Translations under genes and position numbers: made by a program | Assembly (NCBI GenBank): GCA_015522385.1 | Contig: WAMJ01000158.1 | Coordinates: forward strand, 1-6,244 | Length of the DNA: 6,244 nt | Source of the DNA: Candidatus Heimdallarchaeota archaeon | Lineage (GTDB): Archaea; Asgardarchaeota; Heimdallarchaeia; Heimdallarchaeales; Kariarchaeaceae | Direction of reading: 5' to 3' | Shown here: positions 5,783-6,244 of the stretch, in pieces | Position numbering within the stretch: position 1 is the stretch's first letter | How the letters are laid out: every line of letters begins with the position of its first letter | Notes under the pieces: generated by a model | Databases searched by the model: none | What the model was told of the DNA's origin: nothing | Seen by the model: only the letters and a program-made list of their open reading frames with translations

Positions 5783-6244
5783 CTAGATAATTAATTGGGG
5801 AGAAACTGTTGCATACCTGATATAGAATGATTTGTAATAGGTCAAGAGAATCAAGACCGTGAAGATGAGAGCGAAGATCGTCAAGAAACTGGATAGGTAA
5901 ATAAAGTCTGTAATTACCCACAGGAATCCAGAATACACTATCCCCAATACTGAGGATACTGGATCCATTGATAACCTTCCGAATATCAGTGCGAATAATC
6001 TCAGGGACATCCCGAAGACGACAAATATATCCAAGGCTATGTAGAAGATATTTCGGTGGAGGAATTCCTCGAAATTCACTGCTCTGGACATGCTCCCGAT
6101 GAACTCCTCCTCGCTGTACTTGTCGATATTGACTGTAGTCGGGAGAAGGAAGATCGGTAGGATGACCATGGTAAACACAATTATGTTATTACTGTAGACG
6201 GTGTAGAGAAAATATGGCCATATGAATGCGAGGAATGGACTGGC
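5783..6244 (-). CDS. Multi-pass membrane protein of unknown function (5' end outside window)
   Basis: The minus-strand frame is open from the right edge to the stop at 5783-5785, giving 153 visible residues. A GTG at 6178 could be read as a start, but the frame continues upstream with strongly hydrophobic sequence (ASPFLAFIWPYFLYTVYS), so the real start is outside the window. Hydrophobic segments lie near visible residues 3-17, 20-36, 64-88, 95-115 and 117-136, with an acidic loop at 38-62 containing DKYSEEEF. The C-terminus is short and polar with a few basic residues (YYKSFYIRY). No transporter, enzyme or receptor motif is recognised. The gene converges on the 4605-5756 gene with only a 26-base gap, with no obvious T-rich terminator between them, so the two transcripts may overlap at their ends. 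Confidence 0.7.
   Translation of the reverse strand, partial: ASPFLAFIWPYFLYTVYSNNIIVFTMVILPIFLLPTTVNIDKYSEEEFIGSMSRAVNFEEFLHRNIFYIALDIFVVFGMSLRLFALIFGRLSMDPVSSVLGIVYSGFLWVITDFIYLSSFLTIFALIFTVLILLTYYKSFYIRYATVSPQLII

Overview
The window looks archaeal. TATA-box-like octamers sit about 25-32 bases (centre to start codon) upstream of three successive genes with almost no room for a 5' leader. No clear Shine-Dalgarno sequence decides those starts. The Y-family polymerase ends in a PCNA-interaction motif. Mixed GC content, HEAT-like repeats and a tryptophan 2,3-dioxygenase would fit an Asgard-type archaeon (Thor- or Heimdallarchaeia-like), but that placement is inference and no marker in the window settles it.

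Layout, left to right. (1) The 3' part of a secreted, beta-rich protein of unknown function, much more AT-rich than what follows. (2) A probable two-gene operon: a DinB/Dpo4-type translesion DNA polymerase, then, 8 bases later, a tryptophan 2,3-dioxygenase of the long, animal-like form. (3) A 245-base AT-rich gap with small palindromes and the promoter of the next gene. (4) A 100-residue HEAT-like repeat protein. (5) A PAP2-superfamily membrane phosphatase with a complete catalytic triad of motifs and an extra C-terminal membrane region. (6) An aromatic-rich 383-residue protein of unknown function, possibly lipocalin/AttH-like, behind the best TATA box in the window. (7) On the opposite strand and convergent with it, the 3' part of a multi-pass membrane protein that runs off the right edge.

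Apart from the polymerase-dioxygenase pair, each plus-strand gene from 3276 onward appears to have its own promoter. The window therefore reads as a set of mostly independent housekeeping and accessory genes, not as one dedicated system. I see no tRNA, rRNA, CRISPR array, insertion sequence or phage gene. The points most worth a second look are the eukaryote-like dioxygenase in an archaeal setting, its tight coupling to a translesion polymerase, the inverted repeat over the phosphatase promoter, and the unrecognised 4605-5756 protein.
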